A stretch of DNA of 12,845 nt from Acetobacteraceae bacterium (GCA_027489135.1 JAIYAI010000375.1:1-12845), one strand, 5' to 3'; shown: positions 1 to 7,161, numbered from the stretch's first letter. Notes: generated by a model from the sequence alone, not told the origin. Program-made: numbers and translations.

Positions 1-768
1 GGCGGCTTCGCCGGGCGCGGCGACCCGGCGGACTATCCGCTGGCCAACAAGTTCGACGAGGTCGACACGCTGGTCGTCTTCGACAATGTCCTGATCCCCT
101 GGGAGGACGTGTTCTTCTACCGCTACACGAAGGCGGCGCAGCAGGTGCGCGCGACGCTGCACCGCTACTCCGCCTTCCCCTATGTGCTGCGGCTGCTCTA
201 CGTGGCCGACATGATGATCGGTGCCGCGATGTGGAACGCGCGGCAGACGGGCCTCGAGAAGCTTCAGGCGGTGCAGGAGAAGCTGGCTGACCTCGCCTGC
301 TACCGGGAGGGGATCCGCGCGCATCTGACAGCCTCCATCGCGCTGGCGGAGCGGTCGCCGGCAGGGCTGCTCATGCCGAACCAGTCGATCCTCTATGCCG
401 GCCGCGTGCTGGCCTGTTCCCAGCTTCCGGTGATGATGCATGCGGCGCGGGAACTGATCGGCGGGCAGATCTGCGTCACGCCCAACGCCGCGGCCTTCGC
501 CGGCGAGGGATCCAGTGACTGGCTGAAGAAATTCTACTCCCTGAACGAGGACTGGGATTCGGAGGACCGGCGCAAGCTGCTGGCCTTCTCCCGCGACCTG
601 CTGAACAGCGATTATGCGGGGCATCGCCTGGCTTTCGTGCAGTTCGCCCAGGCGCCGCACTTCAACCACCTGGCCGCGGTGTACCGGAACTTCGACTTCA
701 GCGGCCCGCTCGACTTCGTGCGCAACGCGGCCGGCATGTCGGAGAAGATCATGGGAAAGGATCACTGA
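1..768 (+). CDS. HpaB-family flavin-dependent aromatic hydroxylase, C-terminal part
   Basis: The reading frame is open from base 1 and stops at TGA 766-768, giving 255 residues; the N-terminal half lies outside the window (family members are about 480-520 residues). The visible start (GDPADYPLANKFDE, then VFDNVLIPWEDVF) matches the conserved core of 4-hydroxyphenylacetate 3-monooxygenase oxygenase components, where an FDE-D...VFDxVLVPW block precedes the all-helical C-terminal domain. The rest is helical, with HAARELIGGQ and the EGSSDWLKKFY stretch near the end fitting the same domain. Such enzymes are two-component monooxygenases that use reduced FAD from a separate reductase to hydroxylate phenols; other family members act on different substrates, including 4-hydroxybutyryl-CoA dehydratase. 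No reductase gene is visible here. It lies 48 bp upstream of an ABC importer on the same strand, suggesting a shared transcript. The family call is firm; the substrate is unknown. Confidence 0.85.
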   Translation, partial: GGFAGRGDPADYPLANKFDEVDTLVVFDNVLIPWEDVFFYRYTKAAQQVRATLHRYSAFPYVLRLLYVADMMIGAAMWNARQTGLEKLQAVQEKLADLACYREGIRAHLTASIALAERSPAGLLMPNQSILYAGRVLACSQLPVMMHAARELIGGQICVTPNAAAFAGEGSSDWLKKFYSLNEDWDSEDRRKLLAFSRDLLNSDYAGHRLAFVQFAQAPHFNHLAAVYRNFDFSGPLDFVRNAAGMSEKIMGKDH

Positions 769-771
769 TCC
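759..771. repeat. Short palindrome over the oxygenase stop codon
   Basis: GGATCA-C-TGATCC is a perfect 6-bp inverted repeat around a single central base and includes the TGA stop (766-768). Just after it, ATCCG (768-772) can pair with CGGAT (778-782) across a 5-base loop, but no T-run follows, so it is not a standard terminator. It may be a weak operator, a small 3'-end hairpin or chance. Confidence 0.2.
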
Positions 772-802
772 GGCACGCGGATTGCTAGCTCAAGGGTGAC
801 AG

Positions 803-810
803 ACCGGGAG
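803..810 (+). promoter_or_regulatory. Ribosome binding site fixing the binding-protein start
   Basis: ACCGGGAG ends 6 bases before ATG 817. This decides in favour of ATG 817 over the in-frame GTG at 796, which has no comparable site and would place seven polar residues before the twin-arginine signal. The same octamer with the same 6-base spacing precedes the second binding-protein gene at 7930. Confidence 0.7.
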
Positions 811-816
811 GCTTCC

Positions 817-1857
817 ATGACGGTGTTCGGACGGCGATCTGTGCTGGCGGGGACGGCGGGTGCGCTGGCCCTGCCCTGGGTGGCGAATGCCCAGGCCAAC
901 CGCCTTTCCATCAGCATCTGGGGCGGCAGCTGGCGCGACATGGTCGCCAACATCGTGGCCAAGAAGTTCACCGCCGACACCGGCGCGCAGGTGGAGTTCA
1001 TCACCGGCGGCACCATCGACCGGCTGAACAAGGCGAAGCTCGCCAAGGGTTCGCCGGAGACCGACCTGACCTTCACCACCAGCCATGTCGGCTGGCTCTA
1101 CGCCACCGACGACCTCTTCGAGACGCTGGACCTCACGAAGGTGCCGCGCGCGGCGAAGCTGGTGGACCAGGCGAAGATCAGCCCCTTCCACATCGGCACC
1201 TGGGCCTATGTCTACACCATCGGCTTCCGCCCCGACCTGGTGCGCAACATCACCTTCGAGAGCTGGGCGGATCTCTGGAAGCCGGAGATGCGCGGGCGCC
1301 TCGCCGCGCCCGATTTCGACCCCAGCCACATCATCGTCGTCTCCGCCATGCTGGAAGGCGGCGACGCCGCGACCTGGGAGAAGGGGCAGGCGCGCCTCCG
1401 CGCGCTGAAGCCGAACTTCAAGGCCTTCTACACCAACGACGCGAACAGCCAGCAGCTCATCGCCAGCGGCGAGACGCCAGTGCAGGTCATCCTGTCGATG
1501 AACGCGCATTTCATCGCCAGCCAGGGCGTGAACCTGCGCCTGGTCATCCCGAAGGAGGGCGCGGTGCTCGGCATCGACACCGTCGCCATCATGAAGGGCA
1601 GCCGCCGGCAGGAGCTTGCCTACCGGTTCATCGACACGCTGCTGGATCCTGGCGTGCAGGCCGCGATCGCAGCCGACAAGAAGGGCAGCCCGACGGTGTC
1701 CGACGCGACGCTGGACCCCGCCATCGCCGCGCTGCCCGGCGTCTTCACCAGCGCCGAGCAGTGGCGCACCCAGGCCATCATCATCGACCACAAGCTGCGC
1801 GCGGAAAAGACCGCGGAGTGGCGGCGTTGGTTCCAGGAGAACATCATCGCTGGCTGA
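817..1857 (+). CDS. ABC transporter periplasmic substrate-binding protein, PotD/PotF-like
   Basis: This 346-residue protein is the size of PotD (about 350). The N-terminus MTVFGRRSVLAG has a twin arginine at residues 6-7, then a hydrophobic stretch and an alanine-rich cleavage region (VANAQA, residues 22-27), which fits a Tat signal peptide and export as a folded protein. The mature part opens with LSISIWGGSWRD, the first beta-strand typical of extracellular solute-binding proteins of the spermidine/putrescine type, followed by KKFTADTGAQVEF. The two-lobed fold would bind ligand in the periplasm and deliver it to the permease pair encoded directly downstream. The stop lies 4 bp before the permease start. 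The family includes binders of polyamines, opines, thiamine and other small cations or acids, so the ligand cannot be named. Proximity to the HpaB-like oxygenase makes an aromatic or amine-containing ligand possible (inference). Confidence 0.88.
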   Translation: MTVFGRRSVLAGTAGALALPWVANAQANRLSISIWGGSWRDMVANIVAKKFTADTGAQVEFITGGTIDRLNKAKLAKGSPETDLTFTTSHVGWLYATDDLFETLDLTKVPRAAKLVDQAKISPFHIGTWAYVYTIGFRPDLVRNITFESWADLWKPEMRGRLAAPDFDPSHIIVVSAMLEGGDAATWEKGQARLRALKPNFKAFYTNDANSQQLIASGETPVQVILSMNAHFIASQGVNLRLVIPKEGAVLGIDTVAIMKGSRRQELAYRFIDTLLDPGVQAAIAADKKGSPTVSDATLDPAIAALPGVFTSAEQWRTQAIIIDHKLRAEKTAEWRRWFQENIIAG

Positions 1858-1861
1858 CGGC

Positions 1862-2710
1862 GTGGGCAAGCGCCCCTTCCTCGGCTGGTTCGTGACGCCG
1901 GGGGCGCTTTGCGCCCTCGGCTTCGCCGCGGCCATGGCGGCGGTGCTGCAGTACGCCTTCCGCGCGCATATCCCGGGATCGCTGGAGGTGGGCGGGTTCA
2001 CCTGGGCCAATTTCGAGGGGATGCTGCGGCCGCTCTACGCCACGGTGTTCCTGCAGACGGTCTGGCTCTGCGCGCTGACGGCCTTCTTTTCCCTGCTGCT
2101 CGGCTATCCGCTCGCTCATGCGCTGGTGCATGCGCGCAGTACGGCCTGGAAATCCGTGCTGCTGGTGGTCGCCGTCACGCCGCTGTTCCTGGGCGAGGTG
2201 GTGCGCACCTATTCCTGGCTGACGGTGCTGGGCAATTCCGGCTTCGTGAACGGCGCCCTCTTGTGGCTCGGGCTGATCGACGGGCCGATCCAGTTCATGT
2301 TCACCCGCTTCGGCGTGGCCCTGGCCCTGGTGCACGTGACCCTGCCGGTGATGGTGATCATGCTGGCCGCGGCGCTGTCGCATATCGACCGCGACTACGA
2401 GCGCGCCGCGCATTCGCTCGGCGCCGGGCCGGTCCGCAGCTTCCTGACCGTGACGCTTCCGCTGTCCATGCCCGGCATCCTGGCCGGCACCGGCACCGCC
2501 TTCGCCTGGACCTTCAGCGCCTTCGCCACGCCGCAGATCATCGGCGGCGGCCGGGTGAACATGGTCTCCAACCTGGTCTACCAGCTTGGATTCTCCAGCT
2601 TCAACTTCCCCTTCGCCGCCAGCCTCTCGATCGTCGGCCTCGCACTCACTGCCGCCGTGCTGGGGCTGCTGCGTATCGGCACCATGCGGCTGGAGCGTGT
2701 CGGCACGTGA
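1862..2710 (+). CDS. ABC transporter permease, PotB-like
   Basis: Starting at GTG 1862 the protein is 282 residues, close to PotB length. It has about six hydrophobic segments (near residues 8-33, 62-85, 96-120, 147-172, 203-228 and 250-272). The cytoplasmic EAA loop that docks on the ATPase begins around residue 180 (ERAAHSLGAGPVRSFLTVTL). It would form half of the inner-membrane channel with the next gene product. The start is the least certain part: GTG 1862 lies 4 bases after the binding-protein stop and has no clear ribosome binding site, so translation is probably coupled. CTG 1850 is a less likely alternative, and the next in-frame ATG (1934) would fall inside the first membrane segment. 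The frame is open far upstream, but that part overlaps the binding-protein gene and is a shadow. Confidence 0.87.
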   Translation: MGKRPFLGWFVTPGALCALGFAAAMAAVLQYAFRAHIPGSLEVGGFTWANFEGMLRPLYATVFLQTVWLCALTAFFSLLLGYPLAHALVHARSTAWKSVLLVVAVTPLFLGEVVRTYSWLTVLGNSGFVNGALLWLGLIDGPIQFMFTRFGVALALVHVTLPVMVIMLAAALSHIDRDYERAAHSLGAGPVRSFLTVTLPLSMPGILAGTGTAFAWTFSAFATPQIIGGGRVNMVSNLVYQLGFSSFNFPFAASLSIVGLALTAAVLGLLRIGTMRLERVGT

Positions 2711-3525
2711 CGCTTGGCCCGGGCCTTCGCGCGCTGCAGGTCGGGCTGCGGCTGCTGGTGCTGGCCATCATCGGCTTCATCCTGCTGCCCTCCGTCGTCG
2801 TCAGCATCGCCGCCTTCAGTGACCGCGCCATCCTGACCTTCCCGCCGACCGGCTTCTCCTGGCGCTGGTTCGAGAAGGCGCTGACCTACGAGGATTTCCA
2901 GCAGGGCGTGCGCAACGGCGCCATCGTCATGCTGCTGGCCTCCTCCATCGCGCTCGTCATCGGCACCGGCGCGGCGATGGCGATCGACCGGTACCGCTTC
3001 CGGGGGCGCGCGCTGCTGCAGGCCATGCTGCTCTCGCCGCTGGTGGTGCCGCATTTCACCGTGGGCCTCGGCTTCCTGATCCTGGCGGCGCAGATCGGGA
3101 TGGCGCGGACCTATACGCTGGTGGTCGCCTGCCATGTCGTGCTGGTGCTGCCCTTCGTGCTGCGCAGCGTCACCGTCTCGCTCCGCAACCTGGATGGGCG
3201 GCTGGAACAGGCGGCGGCGAGCCTCGGCGCCTCGCCGCGACGGGTGCTGTTCACGGTCACGCTCCCGCTGCTGGCGCCGGGGCTGGCAGGCGGCTGGCTC
3301 TTCGCGGCGATCCTCTCCTTCAACGAATTCACCGCCTCGCTCTTCGTGACGGCGCAGCGGACCCAGACCCTGCCGGTGGCCATGTACAACTACGTCCGCG
3401 AATACGCCGACCCGTCCATGGCGGCGCTCTCGGCGATCTACATCGCCGTCACCGCGCTGCTGCTGGTGCTGGCGAACCGCTTCCTCGGCCTCGGCCGCAT
3501 CCTGGGCGTCGAGCATGGCCGCTGA
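2707..3525 (+). CDS. ABC transporter permease, PotC-like
   Basis: GTG 2707 overlaps the previous gene's TGA by 4 bases (GTGA), a classic coupled start. The 272-residue product matches PotC length (about 264). It has an N-terminal membrane segment (LLVLAIIGFILLPSVVVSI), further hydrophobic segments, and an EAA loop from about residue 167 (LEQAAASLGASPRRVLFTVT) that contacts the ATPase. The segment WLFAAILSFNEFTASLF is typical of PotC-type subunits. It should pair with the upstream permease as a heterodimer in the inner membrane. The end overlaps the ATPase gene by 11 bases, again implying coupled translation and one operon. Confidence 0.9.
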   Translation: MTLGPGLRALQVGLRLLVLAIIGFILLPSVVVSIAAFSDRAILTFPPTGFSWRWFEKALTYEDFQQGVRNGAIVMLLASSIALVIGTGAAMAIDRYRFRGRALLQAMLLSPLVVPHFTVGLGFLILAAQIGMARTYTLVVACHVVLVLPFVLRSVTVSLRNLDGRLEQAAASLGASPRRVLFTVTLPLLAPGLAGGWLFAAILSFNEFTASLFVTAQRTQTLPVAMYNYVREYADPSMAALSAIYIAVTALLLVLANRFLGLGRILGVEHGR

Positions 3526-4603
3526 GCCCCGCCCCGCGCTGCAGGTCGATGGCGTCACGCGCCGCTTCGGCGCCGTCACCGCGCTGGCGGATGCCTGGCT
3601 GAAGGTGCCGCCTGGGGAGTTCCTGACCCTGCTCGGCCCGTCCGGCTGCGGCAAGTCCACGCTGCTGAACCTGATCGCCGGCTTTCTCGAGCCAGACCAG
3701 GGCGAGATCTTCATCGACGGCGCGCTGGTGACGGAGGTGCCGGTCTGGCAGCGCGGCATCGGCATGGTGTTCCAGAACTACGCGCTGTTCCCGCACATGA
3801 CGGTGGCGAAGAACGTCGCCTATGGCCTCGCGGCGCGCCGCGTGCCGCGCGAGGAGGCCGCGCGCCGCGTCGCCGAGGCGCTCGCGCTGGTCAAGCTGAC
3901 GGGGATGGAGGAGCGCAAGCCGCGCCAGCTTTCCGGCGGCCAGCAGCAGCGCGTGGCCCTGGCGCGGGCTCTCGTGATCCGGCCCAAGCTGCTGCTGCTG
4001 GATGAGCCCTTCAGCGCGCTCGACCGCAACCTGCGCGGCGCCATGCAGGTGGAGTTGCGCGAGATCCAGCGATCCCTGGGCATCGCCACCGTCTTCGTCA
4101 CGCATGACCAGGGCGAGGCGCTGTCCATGTCCGACCGCGTGGCGGTGATGTCGGAGGGCCGCATCCGCCAGGTCGGGACGCCGGAGGCGATCTACCGCCG
4201 CCCCGCCGACCGCTTCGTCGCGGAATTCGTTGGCGACGTGAACCGCCTGCCGGCGCGGCTCGTGGCGGTGGAGGGCGAGACGGCGCTGGTGGAATGCGGC
4301 GCCTGCCGCCTGTCCGTGCCCGCCGCCCCGCTCGCGGCGGCCGCGGCGGGGACGGCGGTGGACCTCTTCCTCCGCCCCGAGCAGATCCGCACCGCGCCGC
4401 CCGGCACGCCAGGGCTGACGGAGGCGGTGGTCGCCGCCCGCGCCTTCCATGGCGACCATGCCGACCTGCATTGCGACGCGCCGGGCATGGCGCAGCGCCT
4501 GCTGCTGCGCGTGCCCGGCCATGCGGCGGAGGGGCCCGGGGCGCGCCTCGCCCTGCTGCCGGACCCGTCCGCCGACGCGGTCGCCTTCCCGATCAGCGGC
4601 TGA
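3515..4603 (+). CDS. ABC transporter ATP-binding protein, PotA-like
   Basis: This 362-residue ATPase would energise the importer encoded just upstream. All nucleotide-binding motifs are intact: Walker A GPSGCGKST (41-49), Q-loop glutamine 87 (MVFQNYALFPHMTV), signature LSGGQ (139-143), Walker B LLLLDEP (159-165), D-loop SALD (167-170) and switch histidine 197 (VTHDQGEA). The last 100 or so residues after EFVGDVNRLPARL form the TOBE-type regulatory domain found in PotA, MalK and UgpC subunits. ATG 3515 sits inside the end of the permease gene (11-bp overlap). The 3' end overlaps the convergent peptidase gene by 11 bp, leaving no room for a separate terminator between the stop codons. It is the last gene of this operon. 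Confidence 0.93.
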   Translation: MAAEPRPALQVDGVTRRFGAVTALADAWLKVPPGEFLTLLGPSGCGKSTLLNLIAGFLEPDQGEIFIDGALVTEVPVWQRGIGMVFQNYALFPHMTVAKNVAYGLAARRVPREEAARRVAEALALVKLTGMEERKPRQLSGGQQQRVALARALVIRPKLLLLDEPFSALDRNLRGAMQVELREIQRSLGIATVFVTHDQGEALSMSDRVAVMSEGRIRQVGTPEAIYRRPADRFVAEFVGDVNRLPARLVAVEGETALVECGACRLSVPAAPLAAAAAGTAVDLFLRPEQIRTAPPGTPGLTEAVVAARAFHGDHADLHCDAPGMAQRLLLRVPGHAAEGPGARLALLPDPSADAVAFPISG

Positions 4604-5768
4604 CCCGGCCCTCCGACGCCGCTGCCATCAACCCGGCCAGGATGGCGGCGCGCGGCACGATGGAACTGACCTCCACGTATTCGCGCCGGCTGCAGGTCTC
4701 GTGCGTGATGGCGCCGAGGCCATCGAGCGTCGGCACGCCGAAGCGTGCCGCGAAGCTGCCATCGGAACCGCCGCGGGACACCAGGGAGAAGACCGGGGCC
4801 TTCAGGGCCGCGCCGAATTCCTCGGCGAGCGCGAAGAGCGCGCGCGTGCCGTCATGCGTCGGGAAGGCGGGGCGGGTGAAGCCGCCACGCCAGGTGACGA
4901 TCACACGCGGATCATGCGGCGTGGTCTCGACGATGCGCGCCACCGCGGCGACCAGCCTTTCCCCCGCCGCATCGTCCGGCGCGCGCAGGTCGAGATGGAT
5001 CTCCGCGCTGCCCGGCACCACCTGCCGCGCCTCCCCGCCCTTGAAGATGCCGACGGTGGCGGAGAGGCCGTTCGGTGGATCGCCCAGCGCCTCCAGCGGC
5101 CCGACCAGCGCGGCCAGCGCCTTCACCGCGCTCGCGCCCTTCTCCAACGCCGATCCGCAATGCGCGGTCACGCCGCTGGCGTTGACGTAGATCGCGCCCA
5201 CCGCGCCGCGGCCGACCACCAGGCCGCCATTGGGCCGGCAGGGCTCGAGCGTCAGGCAGAGATCGGCCTGCTTCGCCTCCGCCTCGATCCAGGCGCGGCT
5301 GCCGGGGCTGCCGATCTCCTCGTCCGGCACGATTACCACGGTGACGCTGGCGAGGCCCGACAGCGCCTTCTCCGCCAGCAGCAGCTTCAGGCTGTGCAGC
5401 GCCATGACGACGTTCGTCTTCATGTCGCCGACGCCGGGGCCGGTGATGCGGTCGCCATCGCGGCTGAACGGCCATTCTGCCGCGACACCCGCGGGCCAGA
5501 CCGTATCCGCATGCCCCAGCACCAGCAGCCGTGGGCCGTTGCCGCCGAGCGCGAGGCGCGCCGTCATCTGGTCGCCGAAGCCGGGCAGCGGGTTGCGCTC
5601 CACCGTGAAGCCCATGCCCTGCAGCATGCCGGCCCAGACATCGATCACCGCGTTGACGCCGCCGGCGAGGTAGCTGCCGCTGTCGATGTTCACGCAGCGC
5701 TCCGACATCGCCAGGATGGCCGGCAATTCCTGCTCCAGCAGCGCGGCATAGCGCGTCACGTCGGTCAT
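4593..5768 (-). CDS. M20 family metallopeptidase, glutamate carboxypeptidase (CPG2)-like
   Basis: This 391-residue protein is near CPG2 length (about 415) and belongs to the ArgE/DapE/ACY1/CPG2 group of di-zinc hydrolases. Expected metal and catalytic residues are in place: HADTV with His86 and catalytic Asp88, bridging Asp115 (GVGDMK), catalytic and metal Glu150-Glu151 (VPDEEIGS), metal Glu175 (TLEP) and final metal His357 (AITHE). The dimerisation lid runs from about residue 185 to 300 and includes SGVTAHCGSALEKG, with His203 in the substrate-facing position. There is no signal peptide, so it should be cytoplasmic. Two small departures from the usual pattern are DMKTN instead of DMKGG and HCG instead of HAG. 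Likely substrates are N-acyl amino acids or short peptides with acidic ends. The start is set by AGGAGGG 5 bases upstream; longer in-frame starts out to 5966 run through the promoter into the divergent gene. It overlaps the ATPase gene tail-to-tail by 11 bp. Confidence 0.9.
   Translation of the reverse strand: MTDVTRYAALLEQELPAILAMSERCVNIDSGSYLAGGVNAVIDVWAGMLQGMGFTVERNPLPGFGDQMTARLALGGNGPRLLVLGHADTVWPAGVAAEWPFSRDGDRITGPGVGDMKTNVVMALHSLKLLLAEKALSGLASVTVVIVPDEEIGSPGSRAWIEAEAKQADLCLTLEPCRPNGGLVVGRGAVGAIYVNASGVTAHCGSALEKGASAVKALAALVGPLEALGDPPNGLSATVGIFKGGEARQVVPGSAEIHLDLRAPDDAAGERLVAAVARIVETTPHDPRVIVTWRGGFTRPAFPTHDGTRALFALAEEFGAALKAPVFSLVSRGGSDGSFAARFGVPTLDGLGAITHETCSRREYVEVSSIVPRAAILAGLMAAASEGRVSR
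4594..4624. repeat. 7-bp inverted repeat at the convergent gene ends
   Basis: CAGCGGC (4594-4600) and GCCGCTG (4618-4624) are perfect reverse complements separated by 17 bases that include the ATPase stop. A hairpin could form in transcripts from either strand, but neither side has a T-run, so it is not a canonical intrinsic terminator. It also encodes the last residues of the minus-strand peptidase, so it may simply be GC-rich coding sequence. Confidence 0.25.
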
Positions 5769-5773
5769 GCTGT

Positions 5774-5780
5774 CCCTCCT
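5774..5780 (-). promoter_or_regulatory. Strong ribosome binding site of the M20 gene
   Basis: Read on the minus strand this is AGGAGGG, ending 5 bases before the ATG at 5768-5766. It is the best Shine-Dalgarno match in the window and settles the start of the M20 peptidase. Confidence 0.8.
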
Positions 5781-5793
5781 GCGGCGATGCGCG

Positions 5794-5799
5794 ATGCTA
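5794..5799 (-). promoter_or_regulatory. Possible -10 element for the M20 gene
   Basis: On the minus strand this reads TAGCAT, 4 of 6 matches to TATAAT, 25 bases upstream of the start codon, which allows a leader of about 19 bases containing the ribosome binding site. No convincing -35 was found at 16-18 bp spacing (best is GGCCCT/TGGCCC). It lies inside one arm of the inverted repeat. Confidence 0.25.
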
Positions 5800-5811
5800 C
5801 GCGCGGCAGCC

Positions 5812-5840
5812 TTGCCAGGGCCAGGGGTTGCGCGCAGCAT
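5812..5840 (+). promoter_or_regulatory. Possible sigma-70-like promoter for the M28 gene
   Basis: TTGCCA (5812-5817) matches TTGACA at 5 of 6 positions, and 17 bp later CAGCAT (5835-5840) matches TATAAT at 3 of 6. Transcription would start near 5847, leaving a leader of about 10 bases that only just includes the ribosome binding site. The -10 candidate lies in the second arm of the inverted repeat, mirroring the minus-strand hexamer. Weak evidence in GC-rich DNA. Confidence 0.25.
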
Positions 5841-5846
5841 CGCGGC

Positions 5847-5851
5847 GGAGG
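5847..5851 (+). promoter_or_regulatory. Ribosome binding site of the M28 gene
   Basis: GGAGG lies 5 bases before ATG 5857 and supports that start over in-frame ATGs at 5767 and 5794 upstream and ATG 5872 downstream. Confidence 0.6.
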
Positions 5852-5856
5852 CTGCG

Positions 5857-7161
5857 ATGCTGGAACGAGCCATGATCGAGCGCGTGCTCGGCCGCATCTG
5901 GGCCGGCACGCGCATCGCCGATGATTTCTCCGCCATCTGCGCGACCGGCGGCCGCTTCTCCGGCACGGAGAGCGAGCGGCGCGCGGTGGAATGGCTGGCC
6001 GTGCGCCTCGCGGAGGCCAGCGGCCAGGCGGTGCAGCGCGAGACGATTCCCTATCGCGGCTGGACGCGGGGCCTGTCCTGCGTGCGCGCCGGCGGCAGGG
6101 AGTGGCCGGCGACGGCGCTGGGGCGATCCCCGTCCACACCGGAAGGCGGGCTGACCGCGAAGCTGCTCGATCTCGGCCGCTGCACGCCCGCGCAGATCGC
6201 GGCGGCGGGCGCGGCGGTACGGGGTGCGATCCTGCTGGCGCGGCACGAATACATGCTGGGCACCGGCCACATGCATCGCCGCCGCAAATACGAGGCGGCG
6301 CGCGAGGCTGGCGCGGCGGGTTTCCTCATCGCCTGCCACGAGCCCGGCCTGCTGCCGGTGACGGGGTCCGCCGGCGACGGCATGCCCGGCAACCTGCCCT
6401 GCGCCGGCATCAGCGCGGAAGCAGGGGCGGCGCTCGCGGCGCTGAGCGGCCAGACCATCACCATGGTGACGAATGGCGTCTTCGAGGATCGCGGCGCCGA
6501 CAACCTCTTCGCCACCATTGCTGGCCAGGGGACCGAGCTTGTCGTACTCTCCGCCCATATCGACGGCCATGATCTCGCGCAGAGCGCGATCGACAACGCC
6601 TCCGGCCTCGCCTGCGTCATCGCCATCATGGAGGCGATCCGCGACGAGGTCCCCGGTCTCGCCCGCGGCGTGCAGGCGGCGCTGTTCAACATCGAGGAAT
6701 GGGCCCTGCTCGGCTCCGCCGCGCATCTCGCGCAGTTGCCGGAGGCCGAGCGCGCGCGCCGCGTGCTGAACGTGAACCTGGACAGCCTGGCCGGCGCGGA
6801 GGGGCTGACGGCGCTGACCAGCGGCGTTCCCGGCATGGCGGCGTTCCTGCGCGCGGCGCTGGCGCCAGCGGGGCTGCACCTGCCGGTGGCGGAGCCTTTC
6901 TTCGGCAATTCCGACCACGCGAATTTCCTGCGCCACGGCATTCCCGCGCTGCGCCTCGCCGCCGGCTACGACATGCCGGATTCCAACCTCAAGTATCTGC
7001 TGACGCCGGCCGATACGGCGGACAAGGTGACGGGGCAGCAGTTGAAGTATGCCGCCGGCGTCGCCGCGCTGCTGGTGCTGGCCGGTTGCGCGAGCGCGGA
7101 GCCGCCCGTGCCGCGCATGGATGCAGAGACCGCGCGGCGCGTGACCACGCCGCAGGCATGA
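5857..7161 (+). CDS. M28 family zinc metallopeptidase with PA-like insert
   Basis: This 434-residue protein has the di-zinc aminopeptidase site of family M28: His234 and Asp236 in SAHIDGHD, bridging Asp246 in AIDNASG, catalytic Glu280 and metal Glu281 in NIEEW, metal Asp309 in VNLDS, and final metal His354 in GNSDHANFL. Residues about 95-205 (GAILLAR, KYEAAREAGAAGFLIA, ISAEAGAALAAL) look like the PA domain often inserted in this family, which may shape substrate access. GGRFSGTESERRA near the N-terminus is the usual entry to the peptidase fold. There is no signal peptide, so it probably acts in the cytoplasm on imported peptides or N-terminally blocked amino acids. Its start is 88 bp from the divergent M20 gene, suggesting joint control. 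The C-terminal tail after about residue 400 is hydrophobic and then acidic/basic, and contains LAGC, which only looks like a lipobox. The family is clear; the substrate is not known. Confidence 0.88.
   Translation: MLERAMIERVLGRIWAGTRIADDFSAICATGGRFSGTESERRAVEWLAVRLAEASGQAVQRETIPYRGWTRGLSCVRAGGREWPATALGRSPSTPEGGLTAKLLDLGRCTPAQIAAAGAAVRGAILLARHEYMLGTGHMHRRRKYEAAREAGAAGFLIACHEPGLLPVTGSAGDGMPGNLPCAGISAEAGAALAALSGQTITMVTNGVFEDRGADNLFATIAGQGTELVVLSAHIDGHDLAQSAIDNASGLACVIAIMEAIRDEVPGLARGVQAALFNIEEWALLGSAAHLAQLPEAERARRVLNVNLDSLAGAEGLTALTSGVPGMAAFLRAALAPAGLHLPVAEPFFGNSDHANFLRHGIPALRLAAGYDMPDSNLKYLLTPADTADKVTGQQLKYAAGVAALLVLAGCASAEPPVPRMDAETARRVTTPQA

Larger units (their letters stand above)
5790..5844. 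repeat. Inverted repeat in the divergent promoter, candidate operator
   Basis: CGCGATGCTACGCGC (5790-5804) and GCGCGCAGCATCGCG (5830-5844) are reverse complements at 14 of 15 positions, with a 25-bp spacer. Each arm is itself roughly palindromic (CGCG..GC..CGCG). The heptamer GCGATGC occurs at 5784-5790, 5791-5797 and 5854-5860, and inverted at 5837-5843. The element fills most of the 88-bp gap between divergent peptidase genes and would suit a dimeric repressor or activator acting on both. No regulator gene is in the window. Confidence 0.4.

Noticed and set aside
796..816. GTG 796 as start of the first binding protein
   Set aside because: The ribosome binding site at 803-810 would lie inside the gene, and the extra residues would displace the twin-arginine signal.
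1616..1861. ATG 1616 as start of the first permease
   Set aside because: It would overlap 240 bases of the binding-protein gene in another frame and add an Arg/Pro/Ser-rich stretch absent from permeases.
790..2010. A 406-codon minus-strand open frame opposite the first binding protein
   Set aside because: The translation is repetitive (Gly, Asp, Arg, His, Val) without domains and lies antisense to a clear gene; composition artefact.
5812..5826. Tandem CCAGGG hexamer in the divergent gap
   Set aside because: Only two copies of a short GC-rich word; no reason to separate it from chance or from the larger inverted repeat around it.
5767..5856. Longer M28 start at ATG 5767
   Set aside because: It would overlap the M20 start codon, run through the divergent promoter repeat, and add an Ala/Arg-rich tail not needed by the family. 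GGAGG fits ATG 5857.
5769..5966. N-terminal extension of the M20 protein to ATG at 5966 (minus strand)
   Set aside because: The extension covers the divergent promoter and the M28 5' coding region; AGGAGGG sits directly before the internal ATG at 5768.
7069..7095. Lipobox-like LVLAGCAS near the end of the M28 protein
   Set aside because: It is at residues about 405-413 of a 434-residue protein. Lipoboxes work only after an N-terminal signal peptide. No in-frame start follows that would make a separate lipoprotein of useful size.
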